NCBI GenBank assembly: GCA_928212115.1
Contig: CAKMRJ010004445.1
Span: 675,315-739,314 of the forward strand
Length of the DNA stretch: 64,000 bases
From: Lactuca virosa
Lineage: Eukaryota > Streptophyta > Magnoliopsida > Asterales > Asteraceae
Reading direction: 5' to 3'
Below are positions 45,381 through 56,420 of this stretch, in pieces. The position numbers were made by a program, and so were the translations under genes. The notes under the pieces were generated by a model. The model did not search any database. It was not told where the DNA came from and saw nothing but the letters and a program-made list of their open reading frames with translations. Within the stretch, counting starts at the first letter, position 1; each line of letters starts with the position of its first letter.

Positions 45381-46544
45381 ATGGTTGGGAAACGCCACAG
45401 ACCTGAGACGAGCGGCGTGAGTGACGAGGAGCTTCGTCAGATGATCCACGATGAGGTGGCTGCAGCGATCCGAGCCGAGATTCCAGAAATGTTTGGGTCT
45501 ATCAAGACCACATTGATTGAGACCTTTGATGAGCGGTACGCAGCGGTTACTGAGGTTGCGGCTGCTGCTAGACCTCAGTGGGGTGACTCGTTGCTATTCC
45601 GGGAGTTCAGCAACACGAAGCCACCAGAGTTTGATGGGACGCAGGATCTGATTACTGCGATGAAATGGATTTATGATATCAAGGGATGCTTCTACACCTG
45701 ATCGTGTCCAGAGCAGCTGAGGGTTCGGTTTGCACTGAACCAGCTTCGCTTGGAGGCGAAGGATTGGTGGAACTTTGTGACGGCAGACTTCACTACGGCG
45801 GAGCTTACTGTGGTGACCTGGAAGAGGTTCACCACGATGTTTCGAGACGAGTATGTTCCCCTGTGGAGAGGGAGCGTTTAGCCCAGGAGTTCTTGTCCCT
45901 CAAGCAGGGAACTGAGTCTGTGACGGCGATTACGAGGATGTTTTATGAGAGGGCGTTGTTTTTCCCTGAGCACGTGTCGTCTAAGCAGGCACGCATGCGT
46001 TGGTACTTCATCATTTTGAGGAGGGATATCAGGGAGTTCGTGTCGAACTCGTCATACCGGACATTTGCTGAGCTCCAGGCAAATGCCCGGAAGAGGGAGA
46101 TTGAGCTGGAGATTCAGGCCAGGGAGGAGGCCGAGTCTCAGAGTAGGGACAGGCAACCGGTGCAGGCACAGCCGGCTGCCAAGCGGACAAAGTCCACTGA
46201 TGCGAGATCTGGAGGCTAGAAGGGTCGTACTTGTGGGAAGTGCGGAAAGGGACATGATGGGGTCTGTCGATCAGGTGCTTGCTACAAATGTGGCAAGGAG
46301 GGGCATATCGCCAAGGATTGTCCCAAGGGATTTGTGGTTTGCTTTCATTGCAACCAGACCGGACACCGGATGGCCGAGTATCCGCAGCTGCGGGGGACAG
46401 CACAGGGAGCACCGCAGGGATCTGCCCCTGCTGCCGTGCGAGCTACTGAGGTTCGGTCGGTGAAGGCCGAGGCACCAAAGGCTCGTGGGAGAGCTTTCCA
46501 GTTGACAGCGGAGGAGGTCCGCGCAGCGCCCGATGTCGTGGCTG
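45381..46544 (+). pseudogene. gag of element D, broken
   Basis: ATG at 45381 gives MVGKRHRPETSGVSDEELRQ. The capsid includes FREFSNTKPPEFDGTQD and, after TGA at 45699-45701 in the same frame, CPEQLRVRFALNQLRLEAKD. A one-base loss near 45865 shifts frame at VERERLAQEFL, which stays open to TAG at 46217-46219. Nucleocapsid follows: CGKCGKGHDGVC, a canonical CYKCGKEGHIAKDC, and CFHCNQTGHRMAEY, where the final cysteine is tyrosine. The frame runs to 46544, the edge of an intron-like gap. Confidence 0.87.
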
Positions 46545-46609
46545 GTATGTATTCTTTCATTTATTTATGCTGAGTTTGAGATATTGTGCTTATATTATGA
46601 TGTGTGTAG
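46545..46609 (+). other. Candidate 65-nt GT-AG intron between gag and protease of element D
   Basis: GTATGT starts at 46545 and TGTGTAG ends at 46609. The gag frame is open to the donor, and the protease frame picks up at the acceptor in matching phase (a glycine codon split 1/2). Unspliced, the frame hits stops within the gap. TGCTGAG near 46568 could serve as a branch site. Splicing is inferred. Confidence 0.6.
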
Positions 46610-47090
46610 GTACTTTTCTTGTGAATTATGTACCTGCTTTGGTGTTATTTGACTCGGGTGCGAGTCGATAATTTGTGTCTTTAGCCTTCAGTCAGCACAT
46701 CAGTATTCGGCGAGAGGCATTGATTCGACCTCTACGAGTTTCCATAGATGACGAGCGAGTGGTGTATGCTACGAATGTGATTCGAGGATGTGTACTCGAG
46801 ATCTTCGGTGTTGAGTTCCCAATAGATCTGGTCCCGATAGCGATGGGGGACGTGTGTGTCATAGTGGGCATGGATTGGTTAAGCCGATTTGGGGCGGTTA
46901 TAGACTGCGAGCGACAATTGGTGACGATACGAGACCCTAGTGGGGGAGTACTTACGGTGTATGGCGAGGGTACCCGTTTTGGCTCAGCATTTTGTTCAGC
47001 TGCTAGAGCGAGGCGGAGTCTACAGCAGGGCTGTAACGGGTTTGGGGCTTATGTGATGGATTCACGAGTGGCCGCCGAGGGGCCAAGTTT
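46610..47090 (+). pseudogene. Aspartic protease region of element D
   Basis: The acceptor is followed by TFLVNYVPALVLFDSGASR and then TAA at 46669-46671, a serine codon change just after the active-site DSG. The frame then runs open from 46675 with VIVGMDWLSRFGAVIDCE near 46862. Confidence 0.85.
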
Positions 47091-48440
47091 GATTGATGAT
47101 GTGCCGATAGTGCGTGAGTTCCCGGATGTGTTTCCCGAGGAGTTGTCGGGTGTGCCTCCCGAGAGACAGGTGGAGTTTCGCATTGATTTGATTTCGGGGG
47201 CAGCGCCTACCGCCAAGGCGCCTTATCGCCTTGCGCCGCCAGAGATGCAGGAGTTATCCTCGCAGCTTCAGGAGTTGCTAGGGAAGGGGTTTATTTGACC
47301 GAGTAGCTCGTCATGGGGAGCGCCGATCCTTTTTGTCAAGAAAAAGGATGGATCACACCGGATGTGTATTGATTACCGGGAGTTGAACAAGTTGACGGTG
47401 AAGAACCGTTACCCCTTACCGAGGATCGATGATCTGTTCGATCAATTGCATGGAGCGTCTTGATTCTCCAAGATAGATTTGAGGTCTGGATATCATCAGA
47501 TGAGAGTGCGGGATGAGGATATCCAGAAAACGGTGTTTAGGACTCGTTATGGGCATTACGAGTTCGTGGTGATGCCTTTTGGGCTCACCAACGCACCGGC
47601 AGTGTTCATGGATCTCATGAACAGGGTGTGCAGACTGATGTTGGATCGTTCGGTGATCGTGTTCATCGACTATATTTTGGTGTATTCGAGATCCAGAGAA
47701 CAGCATGAGGAGCATTTGAGAGAGATTCTCAGAGTTTTGAGGTCGGAGAGGCTTTACGCCAAATTCTCCATGTGTGATTTCTGGTTGCGAGAGGTCCAGT
47801 TCTTGGGGCATCTCGTCAACCAGAATGGGATATTGGTCGACCCGGCCAAGATCGAGGCAATTATGAGGTGGGAGGTGCCGAGATCCCCCTCCGAGATCAG
47901 GAGTTTTCTGGGGTTGGCCGGCTACTATCGGAGATTTATCAGGGATTTCTCCAAGATTGTCGTGCCTCTCACCAGGTTAACCCGGAAGGGTGTCGCTTTT
48001 TCGTGGGGCCCAGAGCAGCAGACCTCGTTTGAGACACTTCGTCAAAGATTATGCGAGGCCCCGATGTTAGCCCTCCCGGAAGGGATGGAGGATTTTATGG
48101 TGTATTGTGACGCATCGATATCGGGGATGGGTGCAGTACTTATGCAGAGAGGGCATGTGATAGCGTATGCATCGAGGCAGCTGAAGCCTCATAAAATGAG
48201 GTATCCCACCCATGATCTGGAGTTGGGGGCAGTGGTGTTCGCCCTCAAGATCTGGTGTCACTACCTGTATGGGGTTCGGTGTACTATATACACGGACCAC
48301 AAGAGCTTGAAGTATTTGATGGATCAGCCCAACCTGAATATGTGCCAGAGGAGATGGTTGGATGTGGTAAAGGATTATGATTGCGAGATCCTGTACCACC
48401 CGGGCAAAGCTAATGTTGTAGCCGATGCCCTAAGCCGTAG
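47091..48440 (+). pseudogene. Reverse transcriptase and RNase H of element D
   Basis: Linker FPEELSGVPPERQVEFRIDL, then TGA at 47296-47298 (R to stop) and TGA near 47461-47463 (W to stop). From 47479 a 463-codon frame is open: YGHYEFVVMPFGLTNAPAVF, then VIVFIDYILVYS. The catalytic FIDD reads FIDY, so the second aspartate is lost. RNase H is well kept: YCDASISGMGAVLMQ, HDLELGAVVFALKIW, YTDHKSLKYL and NVVADALSRR. Confidence 0.9.
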
Positions 48441-49865
48441 GGCGGAGAGTGCCCCGATTCGGGACATTTGTATGCGATTGACGGTGATGACTCCGGTGTT
48501 GGACACTATTCGGGAGGCCCAGGCAGAGGCCGTGATGCCGGAGAACCGCAAAAGGGAGCGGGTGATCGGGCAGGTATCCGAGTTCGTTACCGATAGCCGA
48601 GGGCTGATGACCTTTCAGGTTCGAATTTGGGTGCCATATGCAGCCGGGGCGCGTACCATTCTGATGGAGGAGGCGCACAGATCGAGGTTCTCGATCCATC
48701 CCGGGGCCACTAAGATGTATTTGGACCTGAAGAGAGAGTATTGGTGGCCCTGCATGAAGAGGGATGTCGCGTGGTTTGTTGAGAGGTGCTTGACCTGTCG
48801 CAGGATTAAGGCCGAGCACCAACGTCCGCATGGCAAGTTACAGCCACTTGAGGTTCCCCAGTGGAAGTGAGAACAGATTTCTATGGATTTTATCACCAAA
48901 TTGCCGAGAACCGCGAGGGGCGTCGATGCAATTTGGGTGATAGTCGACCGGCTGACGAAGAGCGCCCACTTCCTTGCTATCAGTGAGAGCTCTTCCGCAG
49001 AGAGGCTGGCCGAGTTGTATGTGAGAGAGGTGGTATCGCGTCGTCGAGTGCCGATCTCGATTGTATCAGATCAGGATGTATGTTTCACTTCCAGGTTCTG
49101 GAAGAAGTTCCATGAGGAGTTGGGCACGAGGCTGCATTTCAGTACCGCTTAGATGGACAGAGTGAGCGGACGATCCAGACACTCGAGGACATGCTTCGGG
49201 CATGTGTGTTGGACTTCGGAGGAAGTTGGGACACGTGTTTGCCTTTGGCTGAGTTTTCCTATAATAACAGCCATCACTCGAGTATTGGTATGCCTCCCTT
49301 CGAGTTGTTGTATGGGAGGAGGTGTCAGACTCCCATTTGCTGGGGAGAGGTAGGACAGCGCGTGATGGGCAGCACTGAGATAGTGCTTCAGACGACCGAG
49401 CAGATACAGCAGGTTAGACAGAGGTCGTTGACAGCCCAGAGTCGCCAGAAGAGTTATGCGGATAGGCGACGGTCCAAGCTCGAGTTTCAGGTCGGGGATT
49501 TTGTACTCCTGAAGGTGTCTCCTTGGAAAGGAGTAATTTGATTCAGGAAGAGGGGCAAGTTGGGGCCCCGGTACATTGGTCCTTTCAGGGTGACCGCCAG
49601 GGTAGGCAGGGTAGCATACCGTTTGGAGCTGCCTGCGGAGTTGAGCCAGATTCATGATACTTTCCACGTGTCTCAGTTAAGGAAGTGTATAGCCGACGAG
49701 TCGGCGGTAGTGCCACTGGAGGATGTTCAGGTGGATGCGTGATTGAATTATGTTGAGAGACCAATCGCGATCCTGGATCGGTAGATCAAGGTTCTGAGGA
49801 ACAAGGAGGTGCCCATGGTTCAGTTCCAGTGGCAGCATAGGAGAGGGTCCGAGCTGACTTGGGAT
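48441..49865 (+). pseudogene. Integrase of element D, C-terminus deleted
   Basis: The zinc-binding part (HRSRFSIHPG ... CLTCRRIK) is open to TGA at 48868-48870. The core resumes MDFITKLPRTARG, IWVIVDRLTKSAHFL and SIVSDQD. A short deletion near 49149 turns the conserved STAYHPQTDG region into STA-stop. The rest runs 49191-49541 and 49560-49742 with LEFQVGDFVLLKVSPWKG and YIGPFRVTARVGRVAYRLEL. The chromodomain-like tail (RPIAILDR ... RRGSELTW) is cut at 49865 by the 3' deletion. Confidence 0.88.
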
Positions 49866-50670
49866 CCCGATTCTGGATCGCCGGAGTACGCCCTGCGTAC
49901 AAGAGCTGGTACGCGCCGCGTACTGCCCCCTGTTGACTTTCGTTGACTTTTAGGGTTTTGGTCAACATTTGGACTTTTAGGTCCGGGAGGGGTAAAATGG
50001 TCTTTTACCCTTCTGTGGGATGGTATAAAGGGATTTAATCTAGCCTTTGAGAGCCATTATTTATTTGAGGATATTGTTTATGTGATTAGGCGGGGGCTAG
50101 ATCAGTATATCCGTATGCGAGATTATCCGAGTTACCCGAGGTGAGTCTTCTCACTATACTGTACCTGGAAGGGTACCTATGTGTGACCGGAAGGTCTTGT
50201 ATGCTATGAGGTGTATGTACTGTATGATGTTATGTGATATGTGTGTGTTATGTATGCCGTGATGTGGACCGGAAGGTCAGGATGATATGGACCGGAAAGT
50301 GAGGATGATATGGGCCGGAAGGCCATTACGGGTAGGGCCGGAAGGTCTACCAGGGTTATGGGACGGAATTTCCCTGAGACATAGAGACCGGAAGGTCTTA
50401 TAGTCGTGAGTGGCGTATGTGCGTATGTGGTATTTTGGGGAACTCACTAAGCTTTTATGCTTACAGTTGTTATGTTATGCGTTTCAGGTACTAGCGAGGA
50501 TCGCGGGAAGGCGTCGGCATGATCCATACACACTTATGGAGTTTATGTTATTGAGATTCTGGGACATGTTTTGTTATGACACAGTGGATACATTATGTTT
50601 TTATGTTATTGTGTAATTGAAAGTATGATTTAAAAATGAAAAATTGTTTTGAAAATTTCACGTTGTTACA
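49866..50670 (+). repeat. 3' LTR of element D, 5'-truncated (805 bp)
   Basis: Corresponds without gaps to 43966-44770. It lacks the promoter half. It keeps the GTACGC/GCGTAC pair, with GTACGCGCCGCGTAC intact where the 5' LTR has GCGCCGCATAC, and the GACCGGAAGGTC array. Ends GTTGTTACA. Confidence 0.92.
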
Positions 50671-51726
50671 TATGTGGTGTTTGGGTGTGTGTACCGAGAG
50701 TAATAGAGAGAGTGTAAATGAGAGAGATTTAGAGAGAGATGTAGAGAGAGGTCAATAACTAGAGGGAGAGAGGTGATGGTTGCTGAGTTGTGAGGAAATG
50801 AGGACCAAAGACCCTCTACTTATAGCCTCTAACAAGCTCATATGTCAATGCCTCCATAGAAAAACCAACACTCCACATAAAACTAGGATTGTACTTAGAA
50901 GGAAGAGTATACTCCAAAGGATTATTGTGGTGGTGGTTTACGTGGGAAGAGGGAAACAAAGAAATCAGATTTTTGTCTAGCAAGGTTTGGTGGGTCCCAC
51001 AATGAGGTCACTCATCCATTACATGCCCAAAACTAACTTAATTTTGGTGTATCGGGATCCGTATGTCGAGAAACTTTTCCGATAGTGTCATTAGATAGAG
51101 TTTAATTCAAGGATTCCGAAACATCAAACAGATTAATTTTTAGAGTTACGGAACTCCGAGAAATCGCATTCTAAGTATTGCGTCTAAACGGCTAGCGGTG
51201 TCCGTTTTCGCGACTTTTGTAAATATATTCGCTAAAAATATTTCTAGTATGAAATTAAATAATAGACTATAGTCTGATTCCAAAAACGTTCTAAGAAATC
51301 CCATCGGCAAAGTGTAGGTGTCTCAACGGATCGATTCGGTTTTACGCGATTAAAGAAAAACAGTGTTTTACTGTCTGTTTTCTTAAAACTGCATATCTTT
51401 TGCATACGAACTCCGTTTTGGACGTTCTTTATATTTTCGGGAATAGGGAAACATGTACTATAATATTTTAATGTTTGTTTTACTCAAAATTGTTTAATGC
51501 AAAATTTCAGTTTTTCAAACGCATTTATTTGCGTTGTCGTTTAAGCGGTTTGATTCGGTTTACAGTTTATACATTTGGAAGTAGGTATCATTTGACAACA
51601 TATAATAACTGAAATAAAATTATTTATTTTACTTTAGATGCACTAAAACCCAATAAGTCAGATTATCACGAGATTCACTGTTAAATGGTCGGTTATTATT
51701 TTTGCCCTAAGTTCCGGGATGTTACA
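50671..51726 (-). repeat. LTR E, part 1 (promoter-proximal part, minus strand)
   Basis: On the minus strand it begins TGTAACATCCCGGAAC at 51726, a chromovirus-style LTR start, and runs left until element D interrupts it. Distally it has a TATAAGTAGAG (near 50817-50827) and CTCTCTC-rich sequence, suggesting promoter and transcript start. No coding region. The matching continuation is 42870-43094. Confidence 0.7.
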
Positions 51727-52242
51727 ATTTTCCTCATCATCAATTGACTCAAGAAAGGATCATGGGTTGTTCTGTTCATAGGGATAACATTTTCATCATT
51801 TTCAACCTCCTCATCCCTAAGATTATCTCCATTTTCCACACCATCAACACATGAGTCGTTATCATCACCTTCATTTTGTTCTTCATCAAACCGCCCCCTA
51901 AGTCCATCCCCATCATGGTCAACATAGACATAAATTATGTCATTTGTGCCATATACATCATAAATAAAAGCAACATAATCTACATCATCTAAAATTGGTC
52001 GAATGTCATCACATAAAGCTTTTTCTGGTTCATAGTAGTAAAGTTTTTTAATCTCCCCATGCATGAAACGTTCCAGGAAAGTGACACTCAGAATAAGTCA
52101 TAGAAGAAAAATTAACATTATTGAAGGAGTTTTTCACTCCACCCCCCCCCCCAAAGTAAGACAAAGGATTACTAGTAAATACACCTTGGTAATTAAGCTC
52201 CACTATCGCAAACATTCCAACATCATGATTAGGTTGTGCCAT
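51727..52242 (-). pseudogene. Mutator-like (MULE) transposase, N-terminal part, truncated
   Basis: Minus-strand ATG at 52242, or at 52215 (MFAIVELNYQGVFT). The first segment, FAIVELNYQGVFTSNPLSYFGGGGG, is typical of plant MULE starts. After a frame change near 52060-52080 comes MHGEIKKLYYYEPEKALCDD then IRPILDDVDYVAFI and IIYVYVDHDGDGLR, the MuDR N-terminal domain pattern, followed by an acidic stretch and VIPMNRTTHDPFL. The frame meets LTR E at 51726, so the catalytic domain is absent. A 13-base G run (minus strand) at 52141-52153 may cause slippage. Confidence 0.7.
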
Positions 52243-53154
52243 TTATGCTACTAGCTTCATTTAGAACTTGATCGGCAACACTAATACCTCGATCGGATAG
52301 GACGCAACTGTGAAAACCCTAACTGTTGACTCGCCGTTTACTTCATATATAGTAAATTGAGGTCTAGGGGAAGGAGACGAGTGAAGTGAGGATCTATGTT
52401 AATATCTTTCATTAAAATGACATGGACCAAATATACACATCATTAACAATTTCAATTTAAAATAAATGACAGGCAGGATGAGAAATCAGGAAACCTTCTA
52501 AAATCGACTACAATAGTGTAATTGACATCTACACTAAAATATTAATGGTCAATTGTGCAAAAAAATAACATAGTTGGTCAAATCGAACCAAACGCAAAAG
52601 TTACTTGTGCTACAGTTGCATTTTCCCAACAAACTAACTGAAATAGTCTAAAATCGATAATAAATGCATGGATATGCATATGAAGGTGTTGCAATTCAAT
52701 ACGGTTCTTACAACCGATGGTAAAATTCAGAACAGGTCTCATATTGTTAGATTATAGGTCTCATGTTGTTAGATTATATAAACTGTAACGTCTTCCTTTC
52801 ATAGAATTGCATAGAATTGTAACCATAAGCCCTAATAAGTTGATGATTTTGATACAATAAAATAAAGTTTATGCAACAAGATGCATCAAACATGCCTAAG
52901 CTTTTCCCAAAACATCATGAGCTCATGGCACTTGATGATTTTATCAAAGAAAAAACATACAAAGCATAAACCTCATTCACTAATATGCCATTTCAACTTG
53001 ATAGCAAATCCCACGCCCCTTTGCCATTATATTACATACATTATTATATAAGCCCATCATTCCATGTTGCTCGCATCTTCACACGAATCTACAATCAAAG
53101 ACAAAGGCTTGATAGGCATAAAAAAAAACACAAAACAAAACAAAACAAAACAAT
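52243..53154. other. Intergenic stretch between MULE relic and host gene
   Basis: AT-rich, no convincing ORF on either strand. The first few hundred bases probably include the MULE 5' terminal repeat, but I could not define its edge. CAAAA repeats occur at 53130-53152. Confidence 0.5.
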
Positions 53155-53223
53155 AGAGTAAATTACAATTTTGGTTCTAGCAAATATTAGCTATACTAAA
53201 GGACCAAAAATGTAATTTACTCT
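53155..53223. repeat. 69-bp foldback (mini-MITE) in the 3' region of the host gene
   Basis: A 23-base left arm beginning AGAGTAAATTAC (53155-53177) pairs with the right arm ending GTAATTTACTCT (53201-53223) with two mismatches; the loop is 23 nt. It begins 39 bases after the stop codon of the YjbQ-family gene. It resembles the ends of small plant MITEs with GTAAATTACA termini. Confidence 0.75.
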
Positions 53224-53261
53224 CTTTATAAACACAAAATATATTTCCAATAGTTGCCACC

Positions 53262-54995
53262 TTAAACTCCATTTAGGGTGATGACAACTTTGCGTGCAGT
53301 AGGTGCATCACGATGCTCACACAGCCATATCCCCTTCACAAACAGCATTCACATCATTTTATCAATAATCAACACCAATATTACATTATATCAAGAAATC
53401 ATTAATCATTTTTTCACCCAAGAGTTTACTATTGACCTGCCAAGTTCCCATGTTGAGCTGTCCATCTGTAATTGGTATCCTGACAATTTATAAGTGTCAG
53501 TGGAACTGATGAATGCATACATAAGAAGAAAAAGAAAAAACTAATATATAATATCCATCCATACGTGAGAGCACACCCAAACATTGATGACTTAATGTGT
53601 GCTGGCATATCATCTGGACCTGCATTGCATATACACAAACTCCATGTCAGCAAAATCAAGAAACATGCACATCACATGATTCATGAATCATGAATGTACA
53701 AAAGTAACCTTCAATGGTATGTTTCCAGGGTGCAGATCTTCCCTGAAAGAACACTCCGTATCAGTATCAGGAACAACGCTAGGTGGCATAAGAAAAGAAA
53801 AACGACAAGCCTACCTCTGGGACGACTCTGTTGAGAAAAGTCTCCGTGTCAGCTCTGACATCTGAGTCGTAGTTTTCATTGATGGTCAATGATGCACTCG
53901 TGTGCTGCACTGTTTTCAAGGATGGATGCATGCATTATTATTATTTAAAAAACATATGTTTGTTTAATGATAATCTGTTGTTTGCTTTTTAACTCACTAA
54001 CTTACAAAACAGATTTGCAAGACCACATTTAAATCCAGACAAATCTTCACCAATTTCCTTCAAGATCTGGTACAACCCATGAGGCCATGAGTAAATACGT
54101 ATCAATAATCTTAACAAAATGAGAGATCAAAGAGAATGTGATACTTTTGATAATTGATATTGTTTGCTTTAAAACAACTCAATCGAATATTAGTGACATT
54201 TAGGGAAGCTATATAAATATTACAGGACTGGATGAAATCCAAATGAAAAACCTTTTTGACACATCAACATTATTCTAATCATTGGAGTTACAAGTCATAG
54301 TCAATTGACATAATAGTTAGCCTTTAATAATATCACATTGGATCATGCGCAACTTCAGTAAGTAAAAATGACATATTTCTCATCGTGACAAATTGGACAA
54401 GACGCAAGAGTCTTGGTTAAAATATGAGTCTTCTTCATATTTTGATTCTCAAAAAAAAAAAAAAAAAAAATCCTTTCCCTAATTTCCATAGAACCCTAAT
54501 TCTATGGATATGAACTGGAGCAACGCCATTGCAAATTCTCAATCACATGTTATCCATTGGAATTTCAGTTTCTTCTTTCGATTATGCTATCCTGAATAGT
54601 ACCAAATAGAGCAGCATAATCCGGTAGAATTGCAGAAAACTTTGAAGATAGGAGCCCGTAGAAATACAAAAGCTATAACATAATCAAACTACACTAAGAT
54701 GTTACTGTTGTACACATAATCGGTGCACGATCGCTATATGAATAAAATAAAGTATAGCTTGGTAAAGAATATTTGCCTTGGGAGTAATAAGATGACAACC
54801 ACGTTTCTGAGGAGGGAGGGTTATTGTCTTCTGAGCCCATTTCGGAGCCGCCATGACCGAAGGATCGCTTAAGGTGCTCGGCGTCGGAGTATAGAGAGCT
54901 TTCACCGGAAACGAAGATGTCGCCGACTTTTTGACCCCACCGAATGGAGCTGCAGCTGTTGCTGACGACAATGACACGGACGATTGCATTTCCAC
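53262..54995 (-). CDS. YjbQ/UPF0047-family protein, seven exons, probably plastid-targeted
   Basis: Minus-strand exons: 54995-54777, 54066-54006, 53909-53815, 53742-53709, 53619-53565, 53479-53437, 53333-53262. The joined length is 579 nt (192 residues plus TAA). All junctions keep phase; introns are GT-AG except the first, which uses a GC donor (AAG|GCAAAT). The first 50 residues are rich in Ser, Ala and Thr, suggesting a plastid transit peptide; an inner MAAPKWAQK could start a cytosolic form. The core shows KTITLPPQKRGCHLITPK, HTSASLTINENYDSDVR, GPDDMPAHIKSSMFG, NMGTWQ and WLCEHRDAPTARKVV, the UPF0047 hallmarks with conserved His, Asn and Glu. Bacterial homologues are small proteins reported to have thiamin-phosphate-synthase-like activity; the plant role is unclear. 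No stop or shift was found, so it appears functional. There is no clear TATA box; GCCCA elements lie just upstream (about 55050 and 55118). Intron 1 carries a poly-A run near 54451. Confidence 0.93.
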
Positions 54996-55699
54996 CGATT
55001 GCCCTTACCTTTGAACTGAACACACTCGCTAGTTAGCGAAAAAGTGAATCTGGGCTTTTGCGGCCTAAAAGTGATACACGCAGCTTCATTTAAATTTTGA
55101 CCACAAAATAACGCATGAAGCCCAAAAAGTTTCCTGAGCCATTATTTTGTATGGTTTATGGTCCGCGATTTTACCTAGTCGATTATTCTTTAATTCACAA
55201 TTGTGTGTATCGTTGAAGATATTTTTTTCGTGAACGTACTCTCTCTATTAATAGGAATGCATAGACAATACATGGTACTAACATTTTATATGTGAAAAGG
55301 CTAAACATAGGTCGAATAAAAGTTCAACTATACATCTAATATGCATACATTCACGTCTCATGCGTTTCATGCGTTTCATCGGGAAGGAAGTGTTTGACAT
55401 TTAAACCGGATAGGAACTCATTAAACAGGTATGTAGGAATACGTTGGTGTATTTAGAGTTGGAGGTAGGGTCGTTCCAAACATATTTTGGGCCCTAGACA
55501 AAAGAGAGAAAATTGCCCTTAAAATACACAAATTTCATTGATTTTTTTATAATAACTCAATATTTGAAAAAAAAATTATTTATACGAGCTTCTAAACATA
55601 ACATTTTTTATTACAAAAATCCATATATTTAAAGAAAAATACTTCTTCTAGCTTTTTGAGATGCAAAATTATTAATGATATCTTCAAGATCGATTTTGT
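54996..55699. other. Upstream region of the YjbQ gene and intergenic DNA
   Basis: Contains the presumed promoter (GCCCA motifs near 55050 and 55118 on either strand) and AT-rich DNA. Otherwise nothing recognised. Confidence 0.4.
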
Positions 55700-56420
55700 T
55701 TAACATATAATAAATAAAGTTCATAAAATTTTTGGGCCATTTTAAAAAATAGGTCATGGACGGTCGCCGTTATCGTCCACCCTTTGAGACGGGCCTGGTT
55801 GGAGGGCACGTGATGAACTCGAATATGGACCACAACCATTTTGTCAAGAGCAAAGTGTATGTCGATCTTGACATGCTTCATTTGTTTATGGTTAACATGT
55901 TGGCATAAAGGTAGACAACACTCACATTGTTTCAATACACAACCATAGCTTTGGACGGTGAAAAATGCATTTCTCAAAGAAGGTTTCGAAGCTAACAGGT
56001 CTCACTGGCAGCATTTGGCACCCCTCAATACTCCACCTTGACATTGGATTAAGATATAATGTTTTGTCGCTAAAAGGTTTGTACCAAGAAACACATAGTA
56101 ACCTTAAGCGGGTCTATGTGCGAAGGGGATCCTTCTTATTATCAGAATATGAAACGAGACTAACAAATGGGGTGGCGTGAAGTTGTAGTCCATGGCCAAC
56201 AATGTTGTGATGCAATGGATAATGTATTTCAAAGTGTTGAAATGAAATTTTGTAGGGTTATGCTTGAACAAACATATTTGATGGATTGTCTATGTTAGAT
56301 CATGAGGAGTAAAAGTAAGGTACATGAGAGCACATATTAAGCTATGATATAAAGGTATATTCATCCATATGGGTGCCCCGAGGCATCGAGCTTAGCATAT
56401 GTATTGACAGATGTGTGACA
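55700..56420 (-). pseudogene. Ty1/copia RT-RNase H C-terminal relic
   Basis: On the minus strand, from about 56400, pieces read ALMYLTFTPHDLT, IHQICLFKHNPTKFHFNTLK and later HVNHKQMKHVKIDIHFALDK then HIRVHHVPS. These match the copia segments for YLTxTRPDxxY, the RNase H region and the HIEIDIHFVREK-like end. Many stops and shifts. It differs from the two copia elements described above, so it is a separate older insertion. Confidence 0.7.

Larger units (their letters stand above)
43095..50670 (+). mobile_element. Tekay-like Ty3/gypsy element D, young, with 3' deletion and TATGT target duplication
   Basis: 5' LTR, primer site, leader, gag with intron-like gap, protease, RT, RNase H, integrase, then a deletion that removes the integrase tail end, polypurine tract and the first 871 bp of the 3' LTR. 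TATGT precedes (43090-43094) and follows (50671-50675). The retained 805 bp of the 3' LTR align with the 5' LTR without gaps and with about 15 mismatches by eye, so the insertion is recent relative to A and C. Confidence 0.9.

Noticed and set aside
47416..47811. 131-codon minus-strand ORF and similar antisense ORFs in elements A, C and D
   Set aside because: Antisense shadows of RT, RNase H and integrase coding sequence.
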